A stretch of DNA of 64,000 nucleotides from Methanobacteriota archaeon (GTDB lineage: Archaea > Thermoplasmatota > Thermoplasmata > Methanomassiliicoccales > UBA472), in NCBI GenBank assembly GCA_012729095.1, contig JAAYDU010000061.1, forward strand, positions 1 through 64,000. Reading direction: 5' to 3'. The notes beneath the pieces are model-generated. The model was not told the DNA's origin. It searched no databases and saw only the letters and a list, made by a program, of their open reading frames with translations. This document shows, piece after piece, positions 1 through 8,856 of the stretch (position 1 is its first letter; each line of letters opens with the position of its first letter). A program made the translations under genes and the position numbers.

Positions 1-82
1 CGGCGCCGGCCGCCGCAAGGGAGTGGGCCAGGTTGTACACGAACGAGTCGTAGTTGTCCACGACCAGGACCTTGGGGCTCAT
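1..82 (-). CDS. trpG: Anthranilate synthase component II / glutamine amidotransferase, N-terminal fragment truncated by the window edge
   Basis: Reverse complement reads MSPKVLVVDNYDSFVYNLAHSLAAAGA, the typical TrpG/PabA N-terminus; ATGA overlap with the trpE stop. Confidence 0.85.
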   Translation of the reverse strand, partial: MSPKVLVVDNYDSFVYNLAHSLAAAGA

Positions 83-1389
83 GCTCCCCCCTCGCACAGC
101 TGAAGGGAGCGGTGCATGGCGCCCAGCTTCCCCTGGCATTCCCGGAACTCCTTGTCAGGCCGCGAATCCGTCACTATGCCCGCCCCGGCCTGCAGGTAGA
201 TGCGGTCCCCGTTAACGAAGGCGGAGCGTATGGTTATGGCGGTGTCCATGTCCCCGCTGTCGGAGATGTAGCCGACCGCCCCGGCGTAGGGCCCCCTGCC
301 CCTGCCCTCCAGGGACTCGATCAGTTTCATGGCCCGGTGCTTGGGCGCCCCGCTGACCGTGCCCGCCGGGAACACCGCGCCCAGGGCGTCCAGGGAGTCA
401 ACGTCCCGGCGGAGCACGCCGCGCACCCGCGATACCATGTGCTGCACGTGGCTGTACTCCTCCACCCTCATCAGGTCCGCCACCTCCACAGTGCCGTACT
501 CGCAAACCTTGCCCAGGTCGTTCCTGGCCAGGTCCACCAGCATCATGTGCTCCGCCCTTTCCTTCCGGTCGGAGAGCATGGAGCTGCGGTTCGCCATCCT
601 TTCCCGGAGGTCCGAGCCGAGGGGGCAAGTGCCCGCTATGGGGTATGTTATGGCCTCCCTGCCGCGCACGGTGATCAGGGTCTCCGGGCTGGAACCAAGT
701 ACGGCGCGCTCCCCGAAATCCAGGTAGAACATGTAGGGGGAGGGGTTGACCTCGCGGAGGCGGAGGTAGAACTGGAACGGGTCCCCTTCGAAGCGATGTT
801 CCTGGTGGCCGGAAAGGACGACCTGAAAGGCCTCTCCCCCGGAAATACGGTCCCTCAGGTCCGTCACCCCCCTCTCGTAATCGTCCCTCGGCGTTCTGGA
901 CACCATCTCCTTCAGAAGGAACGGTCGATGCTCCCCTTCGTTCTCCAGCAGGGGCCGTAGCCCGTCCTCCCCTCGAGGGTGGAAGTGATAGGCCTTGAAG
1001 GCCGAGTGGTCGAACACCAGGCCGCTGTCGTACATACCCAGCTCATAGGCCGGGAATCCCCCGTCCCTGACCGCCAGCCCGCTCTCCAAAGAGTTCACCA
1101 GGTGATACGAGAAGTATCCTACCAGCCCGCCCATGAAAGGGAAGGGGGAGCGGAGCTTATCGCGTCCTTCCATGGCCTTCCGCACGTCCCGCAGGCCGCT
1201 GCCGCTGGAACCGCGGACCACCTCCCGGGGCATCGCCCCCAGGAACGAGTAGGCCACGGTCCTGGAGCATCCCTCCGCGCTCTCCAGCAGGAAGGAGGGC
1301 CTCCCGGCGCCTCTTATGCGCGAGTACGCCTCAGCAGGGCCCATTCCCAGGGGCATCTCCTCGAACACTATGTCCGGTGATCCGTTCAT
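79..1389 (-). CDS. trpE: Anthranilate synthase component I
   Basis: 436 aa with chorismate-binding motifs (YPIAGTCPLG, DLARNDLGKVCEYGTVEV, FPAGTVSGAPKHRAMKLI); paired with trpG. Confidence 0.93.
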   Translation of the reverse strand: MNGSPDIVFEEMPLGMGPAEAYSRIRGAGRPSFLLESAEGCSRTVAYSFLGAMPREVVRGSSGSGLRDVRKAMEGRDKLRSPFPFMGGLVGYFSYHLVNSLESGLAVRDGGFPAYELGMYDSGLVFDHSAFKAYHFHPRGEDGLRPLLENEGEHRPFLLKEMVSRTPRDDYERGVTDLRDRISGGEAFQVVLSGHQEHRFEGDPFQFYLRLREVNPSPYMFYLDFGERAVLGSSPETLITVRGREAITYPIAGTCPLGSDLRERMANRSSMLSDRKERAEHMMLVDLARNDLGKVCEYGTVEVADLMRVEEYSHVQHMVSRVRGVLRRDVDSLDALGAVFPAGTVSGAPKHRAMKLIESLEGRGRGPYAGAVGYISDSGDMDTAITIRSAFVNGDRIYLQAGAGIVTDSRPDKEFRECQGKLGAMHRSLQLCEGGA

Positions 1390-1516
1390 GATATTTCATG
1401 CACAATAATGACCATATAAAAGCATTATTGAATTTTATAATACAATATATTATTTACAAGTGCGCGCACAGGGGTATCGGCAAGGCTTCAAAACGCGCCG
1501 ATCAGGGCGTTAGACG

Positions 1517-2131
1517 TTACAGCGTGAGCAGTATCTGCACGCCCAGCAGTACCACTATGGCGTTGCCCACCAGGACGGTGATGCCCATGAAGCGCGGCGT
1601 CAGGCGGGAACGGGCCACGGCGCCAATGGCCGCCAGCAGGGTCTGCCAGGACACGGAGGCGATGGCCACTCCGGTGACGAAGAGCAGGCAGTCGGCGGTT
1701 GTGAAGGACCATGTCGGCCCCTTTCCGATTATCAGCGCCGCGAAGTAGGCCACGGTGAAAGGGTTCAGCAAGGTGATGGCTATGAACTTGGCGTAGACCT
1801 TCAGCGCCTCCATCCTGCCGTCCTCCTCAATGTCCTTACCAGGCCTGACCTTGCGGAAGTGCAGCAGTCCAAAGGCGCCCATGGCCACCAGGACAAGGCC
1901 GCTGGCCACCTGCAGTTCCAGGGAATAGGGGGAGATGAGCTCGGCGATCGCCGCCCCGGTGAAGACGGCCAGGGCGGCGCAGGAGCAGTCCACGGTGGCC
2001 GCGCCCACCCCGGCCACGAAACCCAGCCCGAAACCCTTCTCCAGGGCAAGGTTTACCAATAATATTGATACGGCCCCCAGGGGGATGGCTATGCCGAAAC
2101 CGGCTATCATTCCTTCCAACAGCGCGCTCAT
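1517..2131 (-). CDS. LysE/RhtB family amino-acid exporter-like membrane protein
   Basis: MSALLEGMIAGFGIAIPLGAVSILLVN...; LysE-type N-terminus and multiple TM segments; start moved downstream from the ORF-track start. Confidence 0.75.
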   Translation of the reverse strand: MSALLEGMIAGFGIAIPLGAVSILLVNLALEKGFGLGFVAGVGAATVDCSCAALAVFTGAAIAELISPYSLELQVASGLVLVAMGAFGLLHFRKVRPGKDIEEDGRMEALKVYAKFIAITLLNPFTVAYFAALIIGKGPTWSFTTADCLLFVTGVAIASVSWQTLLAAIGAVARSRLTPRFMGITVLVGNAIVVLLGVQILLTL

Positions 2132-2245
2132 GCCCGGAACATGCCTGGAACGCGGGTATGATAGAAGAACATTGGCGCTCACCTTCGCGGCATCCATGAA
2201 AAACGATAATACCGGCCTTGGCGTTCGGTGACCCGGGACTAGGAC

Positions 2246-2818
2246 ATGAAGGTCATTGCTTTCAACGGAAGCCCGAGGGTGGGCGGGAACACCCATCACG
2301 CATTGCAGGTCGTACTGGACGAGCTGAAGAAGGAAGGGTTCCAGACCGAGCTGGTCGACATCTGCAGGGAGGAACTTAGGCCCTGCCGGGCCTGCGGCAG
2401 CTGCGGCAGGAACAAGGACGAAAGGTGCGTGTTGGCCGAGGACCGTCTCAACGAGTACGTGCAGAGGATGAAGGACGCGGACGGCATGATAATCGGCTCC
2501 CCGACGTACTTCGGCAACATGACCGCCCAGACCAAGGCCTTCGTGGACCGGGCCTTCTACGTGGCCAGGTCCAACGGGGACATGTTCCGGCGCAAGGTGG
2601 GGGCAGCCGTGGCCGTCAACCGCCGGGCCGGCGCTCTGGACACCTTCGACGAGATCAACAAGCTCTTCCTGATCAGCCAGATGATAGTTCCGGGCAGCAG
2701 CTACTGGAACACCGTGACCGCCCTCAAGCCCGGCGAGGCCTCCCTGGACGAGGAGGGAATGAGGACGCTCAGGACGCTGGGAAGGAACATGTCATGGCTG
2801 CTCAAGAAGCTGGGATGA
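2246..2818 (+). CDS. Flavodoxin family / NADPH-dependent FMN reductase-like protein with Cys cluster
   Basis: MKVIAFNGSPRVGGNTHHAL (FMN-binding loop) and CRACGSCGRNKDERC. Confidence 0.88.
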   Translation: MKVIAFNGSPRVGGNTHHALQVVLDELKKEGFQTELVDICREELRPCRACGSCGRNKDERCVLAEDRLNEYVQRMKDADGMIIGSPTYFGNMTAQTKAFVDRAFYVARSNGDMFRRKVGAAVAVNRRAGALDTFDEINKLFLISQMIVPGSSYWNTVTALKPGEASLDEEGMRTLRTLGRNMSWLLKKLG

Positions 2819-2819
2819 G

Positions 2820-3341
2820 ATGGAGGGCGAGATAGGCCTGCTCCACGTCTACACCGGCGATGGAAAGGGAAAGACGACGGCGGCCCTGGGCATGTGCGCC
2901 AGGGCCGTGGGGCACGGGTACCGGGCGCTAGTGGTCCAGTTCATGAAGACCGGCGGGACCTACGGGGAGAACTTCCTCCGCCTGCCGGGTCTGGAGGTGG
3001 TCCCCTCCGGCCACGACTGCCTCGTGTTCTCGGACAAGGTCACCCAGGCAGACCTGGACAAGGCGGCGGAAGGGTTGCGCCTGGCCGGGGAGGCCATGCG
3101 CTCGGGTAAGTACCGGATGGTCGTTCTTGACGAGGTGAGCGTGGCCATCAAGTTCAGGCTGCTGGACGTCAATGACGTGGTCAGCGCCGTTAACGGGAGG
3201 GCCGAAGGCGTGGAGGCGGTGATCACCGGAAGGTACGCCCCGCCCGAGCTGCTGGAGATGGCCGATTACATAAGCGAGGTCAAAGCAGTCAGGCATCCTT
3301 ACGAGAAAGGGCTGACATCAAGGAAGGGCGTCGACCGCTGA
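2820..3341 (+). CDS. cobO: Cob(I)yrinic acid a,c-diamide adenosyltransferase (CobO/CobA/BtuR family)
   Basis: LLHVYTGDGKGKTTAALGMCARAVGHGYRALVVQFMKTG P-loop and family-typical sequence. Confidence 0.92.
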   Translation: MEGEIGLLHVYTGDGKGKTTAALGMCARAVGHGYRALVVQFMKTGGTYGENFLRLPGLEVVPSGHDCLVFSDKVTQADLDKAAEGLRLAGEAMRSGKYRMVVLDEVSVAIKFRLLDVNDVVSAVNGRAEGVEAVITGRYAPPELLEMADYISEVKAVRHPYEKGLTSRKGVDR

Positions 3342-3386
3342 TCCCACGCGCACGATCGGGAAGCAGCCCCATGTGAAATGTTCTAT

Positions 3387-3473
3387 GACCGGTGATCGAC
3401 CACGCGCTGCAGGCGCTCCATTGGAACCGCGGCGCGCGTGACCGCGGGCGCCAAGACCTGCGCATCACCGGTC
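3387..3473. other. Highly structured inverted-repeat element in a convergent intergenic region
   Basis: Perfect 10-bp outer arms GACCGGTGAT (3387-3396) / ATCACCGGTC (3464-3473) enclosing further GC-rich inverted repeats (CCGCGG...CCGCGG; GCAGG/CCTGC). Confidence 0.5.
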
Positions 3474-3495
3474 CTGCGGTCGGCCTGGCCTTTAC

Positions 3496-3762
3496 TTAGA
3501 ATAGCTCGTCCAGCTCCTTCATTGTCAAGCGCAGCTGTATCACGTCGCCCACCACGGCCACCAGGTCGGTGGACACGTTGATGATCAACGGCTTGAAAAG
3601 CTTCTTCTTCATGTGCAGTTCCTTAGCGGCGTCCTTGCTCACGTTCACAAGTATGTGCAGCACCGTCCACTTCTCGGTGTCGATGGTGCTGCCATGAAGG
3701 ACGCCAAGCTCCCGACCGTCCTTGCTTATGACCCTCTTCCTGTCCACGCTACTGAGTTCCAT
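3496..3762 (-). CDS. PRC-barrel domain protein
   Basis: 88 aa; VISKDGRELGVLHGSTIDTEKWTVLHILVNV resembles PRC-barrel. Confidence 0.7.
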   Translation of the reverse strand: MELSSVDRKRVISKDGRELGVLHGSTIDTEKWTVLHILVNVSKDAAKELHMKKKLFKPLIINVSTDLVAVVGDVIQLRLTMKELDELF

Positions 3763-3810
3763 AGCCGATAACCCCGTCCAACATGATTATGTGCGGAGAT
3801 AAGGATTTCC

Positions 3811-4014
3811 TCATTTGACGATGGCCATGATAACGGCTACCGTGAGGAAGGCCAGCCCGGCCAGAAGCCAACTTCCGGTGAACATGAGCACGAATATGGC
3901 CGCCATGATGGCCGGGAAGAACCTTATCAGGCTTCCGACCAGCACCACCAGGACCACGATGCCGATGATCACCAGCAGAAGGGGAATGGCCATAACGAGC
4001 AGTTCAATGATCAT
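3811..4014 (-). CDS. Small hydrophobic membrane protein, unknown function
   Basis: 67 aa, two predicted TM stretches. Confidence 0.55.
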   Translation of the reverse strand: MIIELLVMAIPLLLVIIGIVVLVVLVGSLIRFFPAIMAAIFVLMFTGSWLLAGLAFLTVAVIMAIVK

Positions 4015-4101
4015 CCCGCTTCCATGCCGCTCTCCTGTGAAGTATTTTGCGCCCTTCCCGCATTCCCGCGCAGAAGCCTTTAATGAGGCGATTGTCGATT
4101 A

Positions 4102-5970
4102 GTGAACCCGATGGGAAGTGATTGGGAACAGGAGTACCGGTCCAAGGTACTGACCGCCGAGGAGGCGGTGCTGAAGATAGGTCCGGGGCGGACGGTGTTC
4201 GTTGGCACGGCCTGCGGGGAGCCGCAGGCTCTGGTGAAGGCGCTGCTGTCCAAATCCTACGCCATGATCGACAGCGAGGTGATCCAGACGCTCTCCCTGG
4301 GCCTCACTTTCTACGCCGAGGACCAGTTCCGGGACCAGTTCCGCCTGAACGCCTTCTTCATCGGTCCCAACGTCCGGGGGGCGGTGAACGAGGGGAAGGC
4401 CGATTACACGCCGGTCAACCTTTCGGACATCGAGAAGCTCTTCTCCAGCGGGCTGAAGCCGGTGGACGTGGCGCTGATACAGGTGTCCCCGCCGGATGAC
4501 GAGGGGTACTGCAACCTGGGGGTGTCTGTGGACATAACCATGTCCGCGGCCATGCATGCGGATGTGGTCATAGCGGAGGTCAACCCCAACATGCCCCGCC
4601 TGGGCGGGGACAGCCGGCTGCACATCAGGGAGATAGACCACGTGGTGGAGAACGACCAGCCCATACTGGAGTTCATCGGGGACGAGGAGGCGTCCCGGGT
4701 CGCCCCGCGCATAGGGAAGAACGTTGCCGAACTGATCCCAGACGGGGCGACGATACAGATAGGATACGGCAGCGTGCCGGACGCCATCCTTACGTATCTG
4801 GACGAGAAGAAGGACCTCGGCATCCACACCGAGATGTTCTCCGACGGTATCATAGACCTGGTCGAAAAAGGGGTGATCACCGGCAAGAGGAAGGGCTTTC
4901 ACGATGGAAAGATAGTCTCATCCTTCTGCATGGGCAGCAAGCGCCTCTTCGATTTCATCGATGGCAACGAGATGTTCGAGATGTACCCGTCCTCGTACAC
5001 GAACGATCCGTGCAACATCTCCCGCAACCGCAACATGATCGCCATCAATTCGGCCCTGGAGGTCGATCTCACCGGCCAGGTGTGCACGGACCAGATAGGC
5101 CACCGCTTCTACTCGGGCATCGGAGGGCAGGCCGATTTCATGAGGGGCGCTGCCAGGTCCCCCGGCGGCAAGGGGGTCATCGCCATGCCCGCCACCGCCC
5201 AGCATTACACGGTGTCGCGCATCGTCCCCACGCTGTCCTCGGGCGGCGGGGTGACCACCACCCGCGGCGACGTGCAGTTCGTGGTCACCGAGTTCGGGGT
5301 GGCCGACCTGCGGGGGAAGAGCATAATGGAGCGGGCGCTGGCGCTCATCGGCATATCCCATCCCCGCTTCCGCGCCGAGCTGCTCATGCACGCCAAGTCC
5401 CTGCATTACGTCTACCAGGACCAGATGGAGGTCGGGTACGTGGGCATATATCCCGAGCAGTACGAGACCGTGCGCGTCGTGGCCGACCACGAAATGTACT
5501 TCCGGCCCGCGAAGCCCACTGACGAGCCATTGCTCAAGGACATGTTCTACTCCCTGTCCAAGGACACCGTCTACAACCGTTTCATGGGCCTCAAGCGCAG
5601 CATGCCCCACCGCGAGCTGCAGCGCATCGTGAACATAGATTACGACACGCGCATGACGCTATGCGGCTTCGTGCACGAGGACGGCATATGGGAGATGACG
5701 TCCTTCGCCATGTACGACATGGACAAGGCGTCCAACACCGCCGAGATATCCTTTGCCGTCAGCGACCGATGGCAGAACAAGCGCATCGGCACCATGCTGA
5801 TGGACATGATGACCGAGATCGCCCGGGACCGCAAGATAAAGGCGTTCACCGCCGAGCTGCTGGGGGAGAACATGCGCATGCTGGACCTCTTCTACCGCAC
5901 CGGGCTGAAGGTGGAGACCCGATTGACGGAGGACACCTACCTGGTCACCATTGACCTATGGGACAAGTGA
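4102..5970 (+). CDS. Acetyl-CoA hydrolase/CoA-transferase family protein fused to a C-terminal GNAT acetyltransferase domain
   Basis: 622 aa; AcCoA hydrolase motifs (IQIGYGSVPDAI, GGQADFMRGAARSPGGKGVIAMPATA) followed by a GNAT-like domain (AEISFAVSDRWQNKRIGTMLMDMMTEIAR). Confidence 0.88.
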   Translation: MNPMGSDWEQEYRSKVLTAEEAVLKIGPGRTVFVGTACGEPQALVKALLSKSYAMIDSEVIQTLSLGLTFYAEDQFRDQFRLNAFFIGPNVRGAVNEGKADYTPVNLSDIEKLFSSGLKPVDVALIQVSPPDDEGYCNLGVSVDITMSAAMHADVVIAEVNPNMPRLGGDSRLHIREIDHVVENDQPILEFIGDEEASRVAPRIGKNVAELIPDGATIQIGYGSVPDAILTYLDEKKDLGIHTEMFSDGIIDLVEKGVITGKRKGFHDGKIVSSFCMGSKRLFDFIDGNEMFEMYPSSYTNDPCNISRNRNMIAINSALEVDLTGQVCTDQIGHRFYSGIGGQADFMRGAARSPGGKGVIAMPATAQHYTVSRIVPTLSSGGGVTTTRGDVQFVVTEFGVADLRGKSIMERALALIGISHPRFRAELLMHAKSLHYVYQDQMEVGYVGIYPEQYETVRVVADHEMYFRPAKPTDEPLLKDMFYSLSKDTVYNRFMGLKRSMPHRELQRIVNIDYDTRMTLCGFVHEDGIWEMTSFAMYDMDKASNTAEISFAVSDRWQNKRIGTMLMDMMTEIARDRKIKAFTAELLGENMRMLDLFYRTGLKVETRLTEDTYLVTIDLWDK

Positions 5971-6681
5971 GCCGCATTCGGTGCAGGCGGGGTTCCTTGC
6001 GAACAGCACCTCGTCGGCCTGGCCGCTGATAAGGTCCAGGAACAGGGCGCGCCCGTTCGGCCTTTCCCCTATGCCGGTCAGCAGCTTGATCGCCTCCGCC
6101 GCCTGCAGGGAGCCGATGACCCCTGCCGCGGCCCCCAGCACCGGCACGCCGTTCCAGTGATTGGGCAGCGAGGGGAAGGCGCATCTGAGGCAAGGCCCGC
6201 CGGGAACTATGCTGAACACATGGCCGGAGAACCCCTCCACCGCCCCGTGGACGAACGGTATCTTCCTTTTCAGGCAGATGCGGTTCAGGAGATACCTTCC
6301 CTTGGGGTTGTCCATGCAGTCCACGGCCAGGTCGGCGTTCTCCAGTATGAAGGGCGTCTCCTCCTCCAGCCTCATTGGCAGGGCCTCCACGTCCACGTCA
6401 GAGTTGAGGGACTCCAGCTTCATTCGCGCCGATTCCACCTTGTACCTTGGAAGCAGCGCGTCCTCCTCGAAGTGAATGACCTGGCGGTTGAGATTGGACG
6501 GCTCGGCCTTCTGGTCGTCTATCAATATCAGTTTTCCGACCCCGGCCGCAGCAAGGTACTGGCATACCGGGGAGCCCAGTCCGCCTATGCCCACCACAGC
6601 CACGCAGGACCTGGCGAGCTTCCTCTGGGCCTCCGGTCCGAATTCGGGAATGGACAGCTGCCGGGAGTAACGGTCCTTCAT
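5956..6681 (-). CDS. ThiF/MoeB/HesA family adenylyltransferase (E1-like)
   Basis: RYSRQLSIPEFGPEAQRKLARSCVAVVGIGGLGSPVCQYLAAAGVGKLILID; start chosen at 6681, not at the much longer ORF start. Confidence 0.9.
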   Translation of the reverse strand: MKDRYSRQLSIPEFGPEAQRKLARSCVAVVGIGGLGSPVCQYLAAAGVGKLILIDDQKAEPSNLNRQVIHFEEDALLPRYKVESARMKLESLNSDVDVEALPMRLEEETPFILENADLAVDCMDNPKGRYLLNRICLKRKIPFVHGAVEGFSGHVFSIVPGGPCLRCAFPSLPNHWNGVPVLGAAAGVIGSLQAAEAIKLLTGIGERPNGRALFLDLISGQADEVLFARNPACTECGSLVP

Positions 6682-6801
6682 CAGGACGGGAAAAGGCCGT
6701 GCGCGGATATAACAGGTGCTCCCCCGCGTCCATGTTCGCGCGCAGGCGCCCGGTGGCAATTTATATAAGCGAAAATTTCCTGCCTCCTCAGGGGGAGAAC
6801 G

Positions 6802-7719
6802 TTGGAGACGGTGATCGAGGTCAGGAACCTCGTCAAGAGGTACGGCGACCTGATGGCTGTGAACGGCATCGACCTGGACGTTCAAGCTGGGGAGGTCTAT
6901 TCCATCCTGGGGCCGAACGGGGCCGGAAAGACCACGTCCGTGGAGATAATGGAGTGCCTGAGGAGAAAGACCTCCGGGGAGGTGCGCGTACTCGGGCACG
7001 ATATCGAAAGGGGGCAGAAGGAGATCAAGAAGCGCATCGGCGTTCTGCCCCAGTCCTTCAACGCCTTCGACTATCTGACGGTGAAGGAGAACATCGAGTA
7101 CTTCGGAGGGCTGTTCGACAAGCGGATCCCCACCGACGAGCTGATCGACGCGGTGCAACTGCAGGACAAGCGTGACGTCTGGTTCATCAACCTGTCCGGC
7201 GGTCTCAAGCAGAGGGTGGGGGTGGCCATAGCCATGGTCAACGACCCCGACCTGGTATTTCTGGACGAGCCGACCACCGGTCTTGACCCCAAGGCCCGCC
7301 GGGAGGTGTGGGAGGTCATTCGGAACCTCAAGTCCCGGAACAAGACGGTCATCCTGACCACACATTACATGGAGGAGGCCGAGGTGCTCTCGGACCACGT
7401 GGCCATAATGGACGAGGGCAGGTTCATCGCCATGGGGACCACAAGGCAGATCATAGACCAGCACGGCTCGGGAAGCACCTGCATCGTGAAAGGGGCGAAC
7501 GATGCGGCGGTGGCCGCGTTGCGCTCCGCCGGCATGATCTGCGAGGCGAACGACGGCGACCTGTTGGTAAGGATAGAGGACAAGGGCTCCCTGCCCAAGA
7601 TCGTCGGGTTCCTGTCCTCGCCCGAGGTCACCTACGACGAGGTGCTCATCAAGGGCAGCAGCCTGGAGGACGTGTTCCTCAAGCTCACGGGAAGGAAGCT
7701 GGCGGAGGCGGAGCAATGA
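6802..7719 (+). CDS. ABC transporter ATP-binding protein
   Basis: Walker A GPNGAGKTT, signature LSGGLKQR, Walker B LVFLDEPTTGLD; TTG start. Confidence 0.93.
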   Translation: METVIEVRNLVKRYGDLMAVNGIDLDVQAGEVYSILGPNGAGKTTSVEIMECLRRKTSGEVRVLGHDIERGQKEIKKRIGVLPQSFNAFDYLTVKENIEYFGGLFDKRIPTDELIDAVQLQDKRDVWFINLSGGLKQRVGVAIAMVNDPDLVFLDEPTTGLDPKARREVWEVIRNLKSRNKTVILTTHYMEEAEVLSDHVAIMDEGRFIAMGTTRQIIDQHGSGSTCIVKGANDAAVAALRSAGMICEANDGDLLVRIEDKGSLPKIVGFLSSPEVTYDEVLIKGSSLEDVFLKLTGRKLAEAEQ

Positions 7720-8807
7720 GGCCGAAGCATGTCCTGGTGGACCTGAAAGGGCAAGCGAGGTCGTTCTTCCGCATAAAGAGCAACATTTTCTGGGTATTCG
7801 CCTTCCCTTTGCTTCTCATAGTCATATTCGGGGCCATATTCTCGAACATGGGATCGGAGATGGTCACGCTCAACGTGCAGGACCTGGACGAGGGTCCGGG
7901 CTCGCAGCAGCTGCTGGCCGCCATCAACGGGACGGGCATGGTCAAGATCAGGTTCATCTCCCCGTTGGCGGACCTGGAGCAGCACATCAAGGACAACTCC
8001 CTGGCTCACGTAATGGTGGTCCCGGCTAATTACTCGGCCAACCTGGCAAGCAATATCACCGCTCCGGTGGAACTTCGCCTGGACGAGACGGTGTCCACCT
8101 CAGGAACGGTTTTCAACGCCGTCAACGGCGTGGTCAACGCGGTGAACCTGCAGATGGCTGGGGGAGAGCAGCGCGTCACCATTGAGGTAGGAAGCATAGT
8201 GCAGAAGCGCTTCACCTTCCTGGACTTCTTCGTGCCGGGCATAATAGGCCTAACCGTCATGACCACTTGCGTGTTCAACGTGCAGGGGACCATATCCCGC
8301 TTCCGGGCGAACGGGATATTCCGCAAGCTGGCCACAACTCCCATGACCCCTTTCGAGTGGCTGCTATCCCGCATACTGTGGCACCTGTTCATATCGTTCC
8401 TGACGCTGGCGGTGATAATGGGCTTCGGGGTGCTGCTGTACGGAATGAACATGAGCGTCAACCTGCCGGTCGTACTCATGATAGTGGCAGGCAGCGCCAT
8501 GTTCTCCGCACTGGGCATGATCGTCGCTCGTTTCGTGAAGAACGAGGAGACTGCCAGCATGGCCGCGAACGCCATCACCTTCCCGATGATGTTCCTGTCC
8601 GGGACTTTCTTCCAGCTGGAGATGATGCCGTCCTACCTGCAGCAGGTCGCGGCGGTCCTTCCACTAACCTACATGAGCCAGGGACTGAGGGACGCCATGG
8701 TGTACGACAACCTGGCAGGCGCCTACTTCAACCTGGCGGTGGTGGCCGCGATCGCCGTGGTATTCGTGATCGCCGCCGTGCTGATCACCAAGTGGGAGGA
8801 GGGGTGA
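7716..8807 (+). CDS. ABC-2 type transporter permease
   Basis: MRPKHVLVDLKGQARSFFRIKSNIFWVFAFPLLLIVIFG...; ABC-2 membrane topology, ATGA overlap with the ATPase gene. Confidence 0.88.
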   Translation: MRPKHVLVDLKGQARSFFRIKSNIFWVFAFPLLLIVIFGAIFSNMGSEMVTLNVQDLDEGPGSQQLLAAINGTGMVKIRFISPLADLEQHIKDNSLAHVMVVPANYSANLASNITAPVELRLDETVSTSGTVFNAVNGVVNAVNLQMAGGEQRVTIEVGSIVQKRFTFLDFFVPGIIGLTVMTTCVFNVQGTISRFRANGIFRKLATTPMTPFEWLLSRILWHLFISFLTLAVIMGFGVLLYGMNMSVNLPVVLMIVAGSAMFSALGMIVARFVKNEETASMAANAITFPMMFLSGTFFQLEMMPSYLQQVAAVLPLTYMSQGLRDAMVYDNLAGAYFNLAVVAAIAVVFVIAAVLITKWEEG

Positions 8808-8856
8808 ACCTCCTGCGCAGGGTTAAATACACTGGCGCGACTATCGAGGCGATCAC

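Noticed and set aside
6682-7716. N-terminal 345-aa extension of the ThiF-family ORF
   Set aside because: It is antisense to the ABC ATPase gene and not protein-like; the real start is MKDRYSRQL at 6681.
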